Shown here one piece after another: positions 1 to 7,339 of a DNA stretch of 11,346 nt; within the stretch, counting starts at the first letter, position 1, and every line of letters begins with the position of its first letter. The notes below the pieces were generated by a model. That model saw only the letters and a list, made by a program, of their open reading frames with translations. It ran no database searches and was not told the DNA's origin. Made by a program: the position numbers and the translations under genes. The stretch lies in the NCBI GenBank assembly GCA_002311865.1, contig DBZV01000110.1:1337-12682 (forward strand), read 5' to 3'. Source of the DNA: Dehalococcoidia bacterium UBA1151. Lineage in GTDB: Bacteria > Chloroflexota > Dehalococcoidia > Lucifugimonadales > Lucifugimonadaceae.

Positions 1-529
1 GGCCAACCTGGAGCACGTTGATCTTCTCGGTGGGTGGGCGGAACGCCTGCGGGTCAGGGCTGCAGAGTGTCATCAGTGCCGGGTCGAAGCTGTCCCAGAC
101 GGTGGGATCTGTGTACGAGCCGGTCAAGGCGTCTGCGTCGATGTCATCGAAGCGCCTAAGGTAGGTCAGTGGCGGCATATTCATGATCGACATGCACGGA
201 ATTCCAGATGCCGATACGGCGTTCGTTAAATCTTTCACGCCAGCTGAGCTGTACTGTGGCTCCTGCATTGCGAGGACGATGAGATCGTAGTCAGCCGGGG
301 TGTACGCCGTGGTCCCGCCAGCGGTGAGAACGCCGGGCATGTCCTTGGAGTTGAGCTCAACGAGACCCTCTACTCCCCGGGCAGGCAGTCGGACGATGGC
401 ACCTTCTGAATTGATGAGGTCGGCCTCTTCCGGAAGGCAGACCAGGTCGACATCATGACCCGCAAGTGCAATCTTGGCACCCAGAAGCGATCCGTATGAG
501 GCGCCCAGAATCAGAATTTTGTATGTCAT
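1..529 (-). CDS. Ketopantoate reductase-like (ApbA/PanE family) protein, partial
   Basis: Leftward gene beginning at an ATG (529-527) and running off the left edge; the first 176 residues are visible. It opens with a Rossmann-type dinucleotide-binding strand and turn, MTYKILILGASYGSLLGAKIA, in which a GxSxGxxxG-like loop replaces the usual GxGxxG, followed by the second strand HDVDLVCL. This resembles the NAD(P)-binding domain of the 2-dehydropantoate 2-reductase family, and the segment YDLIVLAMQEPQ fits the strand after which these enzymes bind cofactor. Many members are not true PanE but act on other 2-oxo acids or are uncharacterised. The substrate-binding C-terminal domain lies outside the window, so the reaction cannot be assigned. 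It is divergent from the VOC gene, with 226 bases between the two starts in which I see no convincing promoter for either. Confidence 0.7.
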   Translation of the reverse strand, partial: MTYKILILGASYGSLLGAKIALAGHDVDLVCLPEEADLINSEGAIVRLPARGVEGLVELNSKDMPGVLTAGGTTAYTPADYDLIVLAMQEPQYSSAGVKDLTNAVSASGIPCMSIMNMPPLTYLRRFDDIDADALTGSYTDPTVWDSFDPALMTLCSPDPQAFRPPTEKINVLQVG

Positions 530-755
530 TTTTCGGCCCACTCCCAACTCAATATGTGCCCGAATGGCTGCAGGACTCTCATACAAATCTCCAGAACCCT
601 GTCGGACAGCCTACCTTACGCGATATTGAGGACGGGTGCCGATTGGACGCCATAATGAAGGCGTTCCCGGCACTGTTTTCATCTGAAACGACCGTCAGAC
701 AGTTAGAGCATCGGCTGTTAGGCTCGAATTTGCACAACCACTCAGGGAGATCCAA

Positions 756-1124
756 ATGCCGGATTTTTACCAGATCACTCTGTTCGCCAAAGACGTTGCA
801 ACACTCGGCGGGTTCTACCGTGATGTGATGGGGTTCAAGGTCACGTATCCAACCGGCGATGGATCGCTGGAGGGCGAGGATTGGGTGACGCTGGATGCGG
901 GCACCACTACTTTTGCGATTCATAGCGGTGGTGAGATTAATTCGGGTAGCAGGACGAAACTATCGATCAAAGTCGACGATCTGGATCTCATGCGCCAGGA
1001 TCTCAAGAATCGAGGATTCGAAATCGACGAACCCAAGTCGGTTTCGCCGTATGTGAAATCAGCCAATATGAGTGATCCAGAAGGTAACCTGATCTCCCTG
1101 GATCAGGTGGTTGAGCCGTCGTAG
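756..1124 (+). CDS. VOC (glyoxalase/bleomycin-resistance fold) family protein
   Basis: Protein of 122 residues starting at an ATG with a good ribosome site (GGGAG, 6 bases upstream). It is the length of a single VOC protein made of two beta-alpha-beta-beta-beta units: YQITLFAKDVATLGGFYRDV at residues 5-24 is the first unit and LSIKVDDLDLMRQDLKNRG the second, closing with DPEGNLISLDQ. Metal-dependent VOC enzymes use His in the first strand and Glu in the last strand. Here these positions appear to be Gln6 and Ser114, so this copy may not bind metal in the classical way. Substrate is unknown; the fold covers glyoxalases, dioxygenases, epimerases and drug-binding proteins. It converges with the D-2-hydroxyacid dehydrogenase gene, leaving 24 bases between stops. 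Confidence 0.85.
   Translation: MPDFYQITLFAKDVATLGGFYRDVMGFKVTYPTGDGSLEGEDWVTLDAGTTTFAIHSGGEINSGSRTKLSIKVDDLDLMRQDLKNRGFEIDEPKSVSPYVKSANMSDPEGNLISLDQVVEPS
1087..1108 (+). repeat. 8-bp inverted repeat near the 3' end of the VOC gene
   Basis: ACCTGATC and GATCAGGT form a perfect 8-bp stem with a 6-base loop, ending 14 bases before the VOC stop codon. No T-run follows, so it is not a classical terminator. It lies within coding sequence close to two convergent gene ends and may be chance or an mRNA 3' structure. Confidence 0.35.
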
Positions 1125-1148
1125 ATTGCTAGTTGGTCGTGTGCCTGC

Positions 1149-2126
1149 CTAAACGGGAAGAATAATGGCCCCCGGCTCTTCGCCGTTGTAGAGGCGGGTG
1201 GCGTTGTGGATGGCCCAGTCCAACGCCTTCTCGCGTGCTTCGATGCTGGTGCCCGCGAGATGTGGCGTGAGGAAAATATTGCGCCGGTTTTTCAGGTCGT
1301 TGGCTGCCTCGATTGGCTCGATCTCGGTTACGTCGATACCCGCGCCTTTGATCTGCTTTGAATCCAGCGCTCTAATCAGCGCCGCCTCGTCGATGACGGG
1401 CCCGCGGCAGGTGTTGATCACGATCGCTGTTGGCTTCATGCGCTCGAATTCCGAGTCACTGAGCATGCCGCGGGTGCTGCGATCGAGCGGCACGTGGCAG
1501 CTGATGATGTCTGACGTTTCGATCAGCTCGTCAAACGAGACACGCGTGGCGTGTGCGGCCTCTTCGTACTCAGCGTCGAAGTCGCGGATATCGTGGTAGA
1601 CGATCTCGCACTCCCAGCCCTGCAAGCGCTTCGCCACCCGTGAGCCAATCTGGCCCAGACCGATAATGCCGATGCGCTTGTCTGTAAGTTCGTGGAACTC
1701 TTCCCAGATGTCGAAAAAATCGGCAATGTACTTACCGTTGTAAAGATTCTCCATCTGCCGACCGATCTGCCGGTACGCGGCAACCATGAGCATTACGGTG
1801 TGCTCAGACACGGCCACGGAGTTGGCGCCGTGGTTGTTGGCTACCCGAATGCCCCGCTCTGCGAGTTCGGCCACGGGCAGGTAGTCCGTCCCAGCGCTGA
1901 GTGCCTGGATGAGCTTCAAGTTCTTTGCAGAATCAACCATGTCATTCTCGAAACTGCGCATCCACGGAATGACGACGTCAGCGGTTTCCACGAGGGCGGC
2001 ATGCTCATCGCGCTCCGAACCCAGCGGAGTTCCCACAACGTTCATGCCATCGGGTGCCTGCGACTTTAGCCGCTCAAGCTCCCAATCATCTCTGTAGCCT
2101 AGAAACGCGACCGTAAACTCGCCCAT
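1149..2126 (-). CDS. D-2-hydroxyacid dehydrogenase, NAD(P)-dependent
   Basis: Protein of 325 residues of the D-isomer-specific 2-hydroxyacid dehydrogenase family, which interconverts 2-oxo acids and D-2-hydroxy acids. The nucleotide-binding motif GLGQIG is at 156-161 and the acidic residue ending the next strand is Asp179. The catalytic set is complete: Arg241 in NTCRGPVIDE, Glu270 in DVTEIEP and His289 in TPHLAG. The substrate-side signature LSAGTDYLPV is at 76-85. I chose the ATG at 2126, which has GAGGG 11 bases upstream; an in-frame GTG at 2144 would add six residues but sits inside that purine-rich stretch. The gene follows CtaG by about 60 bases on the same strand and probably shares its transcript. 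The exact substrate (glycerate, phosphoglycerate, glyoxylate or other) cannot be read from sequence. Confidence 0.92.
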   Translation of the reverse strand: MGEFTVAFLGYRDDWELERLKSQAPDGMNVVGTPLGSERDEHAALVETADVVIPWMRSFENDMVDSAKNLKLIQALSAGTDYLPVAELAERGIRVANNHGANSVAVSEHTVMLMVAAYRQIGRQMENLYNGKYIADFFDIWEEFHELTDKRIGIIGLGQIGSRVAKRLQGWECEIVYHDIRDFDAEYEEAAHATRVSFDELIETSDIISCHVPLDRSTRGMLSDSEFERMKPTAIVINTCRGPVIDEAALIRALDSKQIKGAGIDVTEIEPIEAANDLKNRRNIFLTPHLAGTSIEAREKALDWAIHNATRLYNGEEPGAIILPV

Positions 2127-2187
2127 TAGTCCTGATTCCCTCACCTTGCGCTAACCGTGAAATTTTACTGGTGAAGGTTACTCTGCC

Positions 2188-3180
2188 TCAGGTGAGGTCG
2201 CTATTCTCAGATTCTGCCTCCCGACTCCGGGCTCGAAGGCGCTTCCGAATCCGTCGCCTATCGTCCTCGCGTTCCTTCTGGTACCACATGGCAAAGATGA
2301 CGATGGCGGTAGCGAGCGCCATCATGTCCACAATGAACCACTGGATGAGGGCGCCGCCCTTCTGATCGTCAAGCTGCGTCAGTCCCCACAGCCGATCGGC
2401 ACCGTACGCCTTATACTGGACCGCCTCCGAGAAGGTGATGATTGCGCCCAGCACCGTGTTTGGAAACAGCGTCAGGCCCATGATCAGAATGCGCGGGCCG
2501 TAGTGGACTTTCGAGCGGTGTGGTTTCGGATCGATGATCAGCCACCAGAACAGCAGTCCTGTTGAGGTCATGCTCAGATGCATCACGTAGTGGAGCCACA
2601 GGTTTTCGACGGCGGCATCGTGGAATTCTGGCAGCGCCCAGAAGAAGAGAACCGCCACGAAGAGGCCTGGCATGAGCACTGGATGCTGAAAGATGGAGTA
2701 CGCCTTGCGCAACTTTGAGTTGGATACCAGCGGAGCTATCAGGCCGATTCTCAGCTCAATTGGCAATCCCCGGAGAACGGGAGTCACAGGCGCGCCAAGG
2801 ATGATTAGGATTGGGCCGATGGCGCGAATGATGACGTGCTGGATCATGTGCATCAGGAAGAGCTGGTCCGAGAGCGGATCAAGCGGCGATACCAACGACG
2901 CGAGCATCAGCAGCAGCCCTGCGTAAAAGGACGCTACTTTCCACCTGCCATGTGGGCGGCTTCGCTTTTTCCAGTCCTTCAGCCCCCGGTAGTAGAGGTA
3001 GCCAAGGCCGCCGAATACGATGATTGCGAGGGGATCTGGTACCCACCATTTCCAGATTTCGCTAGAATCTGGCAAATGAGCATCGGCTCTTGCCGCGGTG
3101 GTGGCAACCGCGCTGATCAGCATTGCCAGAAGGAGCGCGGGCGGGAGGTGGCGCAGGGCGGTGAGCGAATGGCGACTCAA
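2188..3180 (-). CDS. ctaG: Cytochrome c oxidase assembly factor CtaG (caa3_CtaG family)
   Basis: Polytopic membrane protein of 330 residues. A signal-like segment covers residues 1-34 (positive start, hydrophobic core LLLAMLIS, AxA-type end), followed by about seven hydrophobic helices. Family hallmarks are SPLDPLSD (98-105) running into LFLMHMIQH with His111 and His115, a second histidine pair HYVMH (197-201) and a late DQKGGALIQW motif. CtaG of the Bacillus type is needed for copper insertion or maturation of caa3-type cytochrome c oxidase; it is unrelated to Cox11. The start must be TTG at 3180 or CTG at 3186, because an in-phase TAG, the SCO1 stop, lies just upstream. The C-terminal tail (about 305-330) is very rich in Arg, Lys and Glu. 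The gene lies 9 bases after SCO1, consistent with co-translation of two copper-delivery factors. Confidence 0.92.
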   Translation of the reverse strand: MSRHSLTALRHLPPALLLAMLISAVATTAARADAHLPDSSEIWKWWVPDPLAIIVFGGLGYLYYRGLKDWKKRSRPHGRWKVASFYAGLLLMLASLVSPLDPLSDQLFLMHMIQHVIIRAIGPILIILGAPVTPVLRGLPIELRIGLIAPLVSNSKLRKAYSIFQHPVLMPGLFVAVLFFWALPEFHDAAVENLWLHYVMHLSMTSTGLLFWWLIIDPKPHRSKVHYGPRILIMGLTLFPNTVLGAIITFSEAVQYKAYGADRLWGLTQLDDQKGGALIQWFIVDMMALATAIVIFAMWYQKEREDDRRRIRKRLRARSREAESENSDLT

Positions 3181-3189
3181 GCGCAGTGC

Positions 3190-3987
3190 CTAACTCTCAT
3201 TGAGTACCTTCCGCACGTCAGTGGCGAACTCCAGCGGATCGAAATGCTGCCCGGCGACGATCCGTACTTTGAGGTTCTTGTCGATGATCATGATGGGGGT
3301 GGAATGACCGACGTCGTATCCACCGCCGAATTCGAAACGGACATCGTTGGCCGTTCGCTCGTTCAGGTCACTCAGACCAAGGTTCAAGTCATACCGCTCA
3401 ATATCGTCCTGCGTTGCGAACACAGCCTGATCGCCAACTGTCGGTAGTCCCACGAAGTACTCCTGCCAGATTGGCTCAAGCACCGATTGCTCTCCGAGCA
3501 GGTAGTCCCACTCGCTGTCCATTCGAAGACGTTTGCCGTATTCGACAACACGCTCCGGCGTGTCGCGCTCCGGATCCATGGTGATAACGGCGATGTTCAG
3601 TGATTCAGTATCGTCGCCCAGGATGTCCAGGACCTCCCGCAGCTTAGCGCCGATAAAGGGGCAAACATCTGTGCAACTTGTGTAGAGGAACGTCAGAATC
3701 GTCGCTTCCCCTTCATGGTCGAACAGTGTGAATGTCTCGCCGTGCTGGTTCACCAGGCTGAAATCCAGTGAGTCCTTTGGTGGATCAAACTCTGTGTACG
3801 TAAACGACTCCATTGTGGAGTCAGCGCGGGTCAAGAGAACCCATGAGGTTATGGCGATGGCGACGCCAGCGGCGATGAACACGCCGAACCAGATTTTGCT
3901 TTCAAGGAAGCTGCGCGGTTTGGACTGGTCGGAGCCGTCGAGATCAGGCGTTTCGGTTGGACTCGAACTGGACTCTGTTGTATTCAC
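3190..3987 (-). CDS. SCO1/SenC family copper chaperone (thioredoxin fold)
   Basis: Protein of 265 residues anchored by one N-terminal membrane helix (about 32-52) after a hydrophilic Ser/Thr/Asp-rich cytoplasmic stretch, with the rest extracytoplasmic. The thioredoxin-like SCO domain carries the copper ligands: Cys105 and Cys109 in YTSCTDVCP and His228 in DVGHSTP. The typical VITMDPERDTPE segment is at 134-145. SCO proteins deliver copper to, or reduce, the CuA site of cytochrome oxidase subunit II. Pairing with CtaG directly downstream fits this role. The start is GTG at 3987 with GAGGAG 14 bases upstream, somewhat distant; no other in-frame start is close. The oxidase subunits themselves are not in the window. 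Confidence 0.93.
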   Translation of the reverse strand: MNTTESSSSPTETPDLDGSDQSKPRSFLESKIWFGVFIAAGVAIAITSWVLLTRADSTMESFTYTEFDPPKDSLDFSLVNQHGETFTLFDHEGEATILTFLYTSCTDVCPFIGAKLREVLDILGDDTESLNIAVITMDPERDTPERVVEYGKRLRMDSEWDYLLGEQSVLEPIWQEYFVGLPTVGDQAVFATQDDIERYDLNLGLSDLNERTANDVRFEFGGGYDVGHSTPIMIIDKNLKVRIVAGQHFDPLEFATDVRKVLNES

Positions 3988-4132
3988 CGAAACGGATCGT
4001 TCTCCTCAGAAGCGAATTACGGGGCAGTCGGATTTGTATGGAAATCGCGCTCTATTAGTGTAGTCCTCAGATTTCACCAATATGTGAATTTGAGAACCCA
4101 AATTTGCCTGGTGTTCTGCGGCTGTTCCAGTA

Positions 4133-4465
4133 CTAAATCGCGGCCCCACACACGAAGACAATTACGACTACCAGCAGCAAAAGAAGTATCAGGCATCCGG
4201 ATGCGCAGCCGCCGCGCCGATTGACTATGACTCGAACGTTTTGCGGTGCTCGATCGCCGGGCCTGCTGCTTCTGTTGGCGGCACGAACTGACGGCCCAAC
4301 GCTGACTCCGCACTCAGAACAGAAAGTGGCGCCTATGCGCAATTTCGTGTGGCAATTTGGGCAGTTGGACGGTGCGAATTCAAACCCACAGTTTGAGCAG
4401 AAGTTGGCATCGATCGATGAGATCGCACCGCAGTCCAAGCATTCGATTTCGTGGTCAATTCGCAT
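4133..4465 (-). CDS. Tail-anchored double zinc-ribbon protein
   Basis: Small protein of 110 residues with two near-identical zinc ribbons, each C-x2-C-x10-C-x2-C: cysteines 9, 12, 23, 26 and 35, 38, 49, 52. This matches the DZR/zinc-ribbon type often found as adaptor or structural modules. A polar Arg/Ser/Pro-rich linker (about 55-84) leads to GGCASGC and a single C-terminal hydrophobic helix (about 91-108) that ends the protein, so it is likely tail-anchored with the ribbons in the cytoplasm. The ATG at 4465 was chosen; an in-frame GTG at 4471 is equally possible, and neither has a strong ribosome site. It lies 145 bases upstream of SCO1 on the same strand and may be a separate transcription unit. 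Its function is unknown; a role in copper or oxidase biogenesis would be inference from position only. Confidence 0.8.
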   Translation of the reverse strand: MRIDHEIECLDCGAISSIDANFCSNCGFEFAPSNCPNCHTKLRIGATFCSECGVSVGPSVRAANRSSRPGDRAPQNVRVIVNRRGGCASGCLILLLLLVVVIVFVCGAAI

Positions 4466-4685
4466 GGCCACCGATGATACCCGGTTATAGTGCCACGTCA
4501 GGTGAAAGCATCCAAAACGCGCCGATTCAAACAGATATTAATGAGCGACTCATCTCATCGGGAACCAATCTGCGGTTGTGTACGTTTCACTTCCCGGACG
4601 GAGATGGTTATGGTGACCCATTTAGGTCTCGAATTGGCAAGATAGTATTCGCCCTCGTTCAAAACTGGCACAATGGGTGGGTTGT

Positions 4686-4762
4686 GGGCGGTTAGCTCAG
4701 TTGGTTAGAGCGTCTGTCTTACACACAGAAGGCCAGAGGTTCGAGTCCTCTACTGCCCACCA
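4686..4762 (+). tRNA. tRNA-Val (anticodon UAC)
   Basis: A full cloverleaf can be folded. The acceptor GGGCGGT pairs with ACTGCCC (one G-T pair), the D arm has GCTC/GAGC, and the anticodon stem TCTGT/ACAGA encloses loop CTTACAC with anticodon TAC. The variable loop is AGGCC and the T arm AGAGG/CCTCT encloses TTCGAGT. Discriminator A is followed by an encoded CCA, giving 77 bases. Anticodon UAC reads valine GUA and, by wobble, other GUN codons. It stands alone, rightward, between the zinc-ribbon gene and moxR. The only promoter trace is a weak -10-like CACAAT at 4669-4674, with no good -35. Confidence 0.97.
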
Positions 4763-4833
4763 CTTCCTGAATGATCTAAAAATGGCAACTAACGAGTTCT
4801 TGTGATGCGCACTGCCCGGTTCAATGAGATTGT

Positions 4834-4861
4834 TACCTCAACGTACTAGACATGTGAGGTA
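4834..4861. promoter_or_regulatory. 28-bp interrupted dyad upstream of moxR
   Basis: TACCTCA (4834-4840) and TGAGGTA (4855-4861) are perfect 7-bp inverted arms, and a CTAG (4846-4849) sits exactly at the shared centre. This symmetry suits a dimeric protein's operator better than a terminator: the spacing is 14 bases and there is no T-run. It lies 87 bases before the chosen moxR start and 71 bases after the tRNA. No clear promoter overlaps it, so the function is inferred. Confidence 0.35.
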
Positions 4862-4948
4862 CCGTGGACGCCCCCAGAGTTGGAATGCGGCCATTATCAT
4901 TTTGGGCACCTCAAATGGATCAGACGCAGCACAGAAAGAGGCCTGCAC

Positions 4949-5932
4949 GTGACCACAACCGCCGAACCAAATGACCTGGCCCTGCAGCTGGTCGATAATG
5001 TTGAAAAGGTCATCATTGGCAAGCGCGATTCCGTGCAACTGGGTGTTGTTGCTTTGATAGCTGGCGGACATGCGTTGATTGAGGATGTACCGGGTGTGGG
5101 CAAGACGCTGCTGGCCCGAAGCATTGCTCGCAGTGCGGGTTGCCAGTTCCGACGCCTGCAGTTCACTCCCGACCTCTTGCCCAGCGACATAACCGGCGTC
5201 TCTGTATATAACCAGAAGACCAACGATTTTGAATTTCGCCAAGGTCCGATAATATCTGAGATCGTCCTCGCCGACGAGATCAATCGTGCCACCCCGAAGA
5301 CGCAATCCGCCCTTTTGGAGGCCATGGAAGAGGGTCAGATCAGCGTTGACGGTGTGACGTATGCACTGCCGGCCCCGTTTATGGTGCTGGCTACTCAGAA
5401 TCCGATCGAGTACGAGGGAACCTTCCCGCTGCCAGAGGCGCAACTTGACCGATTCTTCCTCCGCATCTCCATGGGTTACCCGGATCCAACGCAGGAGATC
5501 GAGATCATGAACAGCCAGATGACCAGTGAGCCAATCACCGATCTTCAGGCAGTGGCGACACCCGCGGATATCGTTGATCTGCAAAAACGCGTTCGGAAAA
5601 TCTACGTGGATGATCTGGTCAAGGAGTACATCGTCACGCTATCGAATGCGACGAGAGACCACTCAGATATCGCGCTGGGAGTATCGCCAAGGGCGTCCCT
5701 CGCGTTGTTGAGAGGCAGCCAGGCGATTGCGTTGATGGAGGGTCGAGAATACGTGATACCGGATGACGTCAAGGGCATTGCAGTTCCCGTCATGAGCCAC
5801 CGATTAATACTCACCCCTGCCGCGCGTATGCGGGAAGCGACAGCCGAGATCATAATTAGCGAAATTCTGGGCGCCACCCCCGTGCCCGGAGGGTCGGCCG
5901 GGCCGCGTCCCACCGCTGAATCTCTCGCCTAG
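4949..5932 (+). CDS. MoxR-family AAA+ ATPase
   Basis: Cytoplasmic ATPase of 327 residues. Walker A is DVPGVGKT (46-53), Walker B IVLADEI (105-111), sensor 1 lies in LATQNP (Asn151) and the family signature GTFPLPEAQLDRF (157-169) carries the arginine finger region at Arg168. The C-terminal lid follows, with SPRASLALLRGSQA. MoxR proteins act as chaperone-like ATPases that help assemble or activate partners containing VWA-type domains, typically encoded next to them. The start is GTG at 4949, with AAAGAGG 7 bases upstream; an upstream ATG at 4880 would add 23 unconserved residues. It is the first gene of a rightward operon with the DUF58 gene 69 bases downstream. Confidence 0.96.
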   Translation: MTTTAEPNDLALQLVDNVEKVIIGKRDSVQLGVVALIAGGHALIEDVPGVGKTLLARSIARSAGCQFRRLQFTPDLLPSDITGVSVYNQKTNDFEFRQGPIISEIVLADEINRATPKTQSALLEAMEEGQISVDGVTYALPAPFMVLATQNPIEYEGTFPLPEAQLDRFFLRISMGYPDPTQEIEIMNSQMTSEPITDLQAVATPADIVDLQKRVRKIYVDDLVKEYIVTLSNATRDHSDIALGVSPRASLALLRGSQAIALMEGREYVIPDDVKGIAVPVMSHRLILTPAARMREATAEIIISEILGATPVPGGSAGPRPTAESLA

Positions 5933-5939
5933 GAATGTA

Positions 5940-6002
5940 ATGAATCCCACCCCCCGAACTGGTTTGCAATCTGTCTCCCTGCACACGTGGGGCGGCGAAT
6001 AG
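5940..6002 (+). other. Possible 20-codon leader ORF ahead of the DUF58 gene
   Basis: An ATG at 5940 has AGGA 5 bases upstream, the best ribosome site in this gap. It opens a 20-codon frame ending in TAG at 6000-6002. That stop overlaps by one base the GTG at 6002 that is in frame with DUF58. The arrangement would allow translational coupling of DUF58, which lacks a strong site of its own. The peptide has no recognisable domain. It could equally be chance. Confidence 0.3.
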
Positions 6003-7339
6003 TGGCGCGCATGCCTGGTGTGCTATCTCGGGGAAGTTCCGCGTTTTCATACGCCAATGACGATGAGGAACCTACTAGCCGCCGAAGAATCCCAGGGTCA
6101 CCACGGCTGTATATTCTTGGCACCCTGATACTCGTCCTGTTCGCCTCTGGAATGGCGACGGGGTTCGATCTTGCCGTTCGGATGAATTACGCGCTGATCT
6201 TGCTTCTCATCATCTCCTGGGTCTGGTCCCGGTGGGGTTCTGACACAATTTCAGTTGCGGTCACACGCCCCGTAAAAGAGGTCAGTGTGGGTGACCGAAT
6301 CACCGAGTCGTTTGTCGTCAACAACCGGGTCGGCCTACCAAAAAGTTGGATCGAGGTAGAAGACAAGACCGATATTCCTGGCTTGAAAATCGCGGAAGTC
6401 GTAAGCCTCCCCAACCTGATCTCATACCGCAAGTTCGATATCGATTTCACAGTTCAGCAGCGAGGTGAATTTACCCTTGGACCCCTGGTGGTCAGATCTG
6501 CTGATCCATTTGGCCTATTTCCGCACGAAATGGAACAGGCAGCCCAACAGAATCTGGTTGTATTCCCAAGGGTTTCAGAGATACCTGATTACGCGGCTCC
6601 ATCGGCACTGGTGACTGGCGATACGGCGCACCGCCGTCACAGCTATGTGCTCTCTCCTGAAGTGTCATCCATACGTGATTACAACTCTGGAGATGGGGTC
6701 AGTCGTATCCACTGGCGCAGCACCGCCCGGACAGGCAAGTTGATGGTGAAGACGTTTGATCAGGGGCGCTCAAACGAGATGTGGATCATCATGGACCAGG
6801 AGGCTAGCCAGGCTCTGGGGGAGGGATCCGACTCCACGGATGAGTTGGCTGCCACTATCGTTGCGTCCACGGTTCACAAGTACATGACCCTTCAACTTCC
6901 GGTGGGATTCTCCGGTGTTGGAACCAGGTCGCTGCTGACGCGCCCAGACAGGAGTGGTGCTCAACGCCTGAACATCATCCGCCACATTGCTCGGAGTCGG
7001 CCTGAGGGAACTCGGCCGGTTTTCGATCTGATTGCTGAGATTGAGCGCGATGTCAGCCGAGGCTCATCACTTGTTGTTGTTACCGCGGCACCGGATGGGG
7101 ACTGGGTAGACGCTCTGGGTGCGCTGCAGAAACGCGGCGTGTTTACAGTTGCAGTGGTCATGGACCGACAGTCCTGGGATCCCGAGGATGTTTCTGAATC
7201 GCCGCGCGCAAGGCTCATCTCCCATGGTGTCAAAACGTACAATGTTCGGCAAGGCATGTCGGCCGGTACGGCGCTGTCCAAACCTGAGGCTCCGAGTTTG
7301 TTTCATCGAACTCAGGCGGTAAGCGAGGCTGCAGGATGA
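6002..7339 (+). CDS. DUF58 domain-containing membrane-anchored protein (MoxR partner)
   Basis: Protein of about 445 residues. After a polar N-terminus come two adjacent hydrophobic helices (about 36-55 and 62-78), then an extended beta-rich region. The DUF58 signature follows at 225-252: RDYNSGDGVSRIHWRSTART, then GKLMVKTF. The remainder resembles a degenerate VWA domain, with IIMDQ in place of a canonical MIDAS DxSxS. In this family the protein is a membrane-tethered partner of the MoxR ATPase; its biochemical role is not established. Start choice is uncertain: GTG 5987, GTG 6002 and ATG 6011 are all in frame. I chose 6002 because GGCGG lies 6 bases upstream and the leader ORF stop overlaps it. 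Its stop overlaps the next gene's start as ATGA. Confidence 0.93.
   Translation: MARMPGVLSRGSSAFSYANDDEEPTSRRRIPGSPRLYILGTLILVLFASGMATGFDLAVRMNYALILLLIISWVWSRWGSDTISVAVTRPVKEVSVGDRITESFVVNNRVGLPKSWIEVEDKTDIPGLKIAEVVSLPNLISYRKFDIDFTVQQRGEFTLGPLVVRSADPFGLFPHEMEQAAQQNLVVFPRVSEIPDYAAPSALVTGDTAHRRHSYVLSPEVSSIRDYNSGDGVSRIHWRSTARTGKLMVKTFDQGRSNEMWIIMDQEASQALGEGSDSTDELAATIVASTVHKYMTLQLPVGFSGVGTRSLLTRPDRSGAQRLNIIRHIARSRPEGTRPVFDLIAEIERDVSRGSSLVVVTAAPDGDWVDALGALQKRGVFTVAVVMDRQSWDPEDVSESPRARLISHGVKTYNVRQGMSAGTALSKPEAPSLFHRTQAVSEAAG

Noticed and set aside
2836..3447. A 203-codon rightward open frame spanning the SCO1/CtaG junction
   Set aside because: It is antisense to two well-recognised genes, has no recognisable domain and reads as a shadow of their codon use.
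4052..4080. Possible leftward promoter for SCO1 (TTGGTG, 17 bases, TAATAG)
   Set aside because: The spacing is right but the -10 matches consensus at only 3 of 6 positions; chance is too likely.
4087..4104. AT-rich inverted repeat AATTTG/CAAATT after the zinc-ribbon gene
   Set aside because: It has only 6 weak base pairs with a 6-base loop and no T-run, so it is not a credible terminator.
4484..4489. Leftward -10-like TATAAC just before the zinc-ribbon gene
   Set aside because: It is a 5 of 6 match but has no -35 at 16-18 bases, and it would leave a leader of only about 6-12 bases.
4885..4971. 29-codon frame overlapping the moxR start
   Set aside because: It overlaps the moxR 5' end in another frame, does not end at the moxR start and has no distinguishing features.
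4838..5584. A 248-codon leftward open frame opposite moxR
   Set aside because: It overlaps the conserved Walker A and B regions of MoxR on the other strand and has no recognisable domain.
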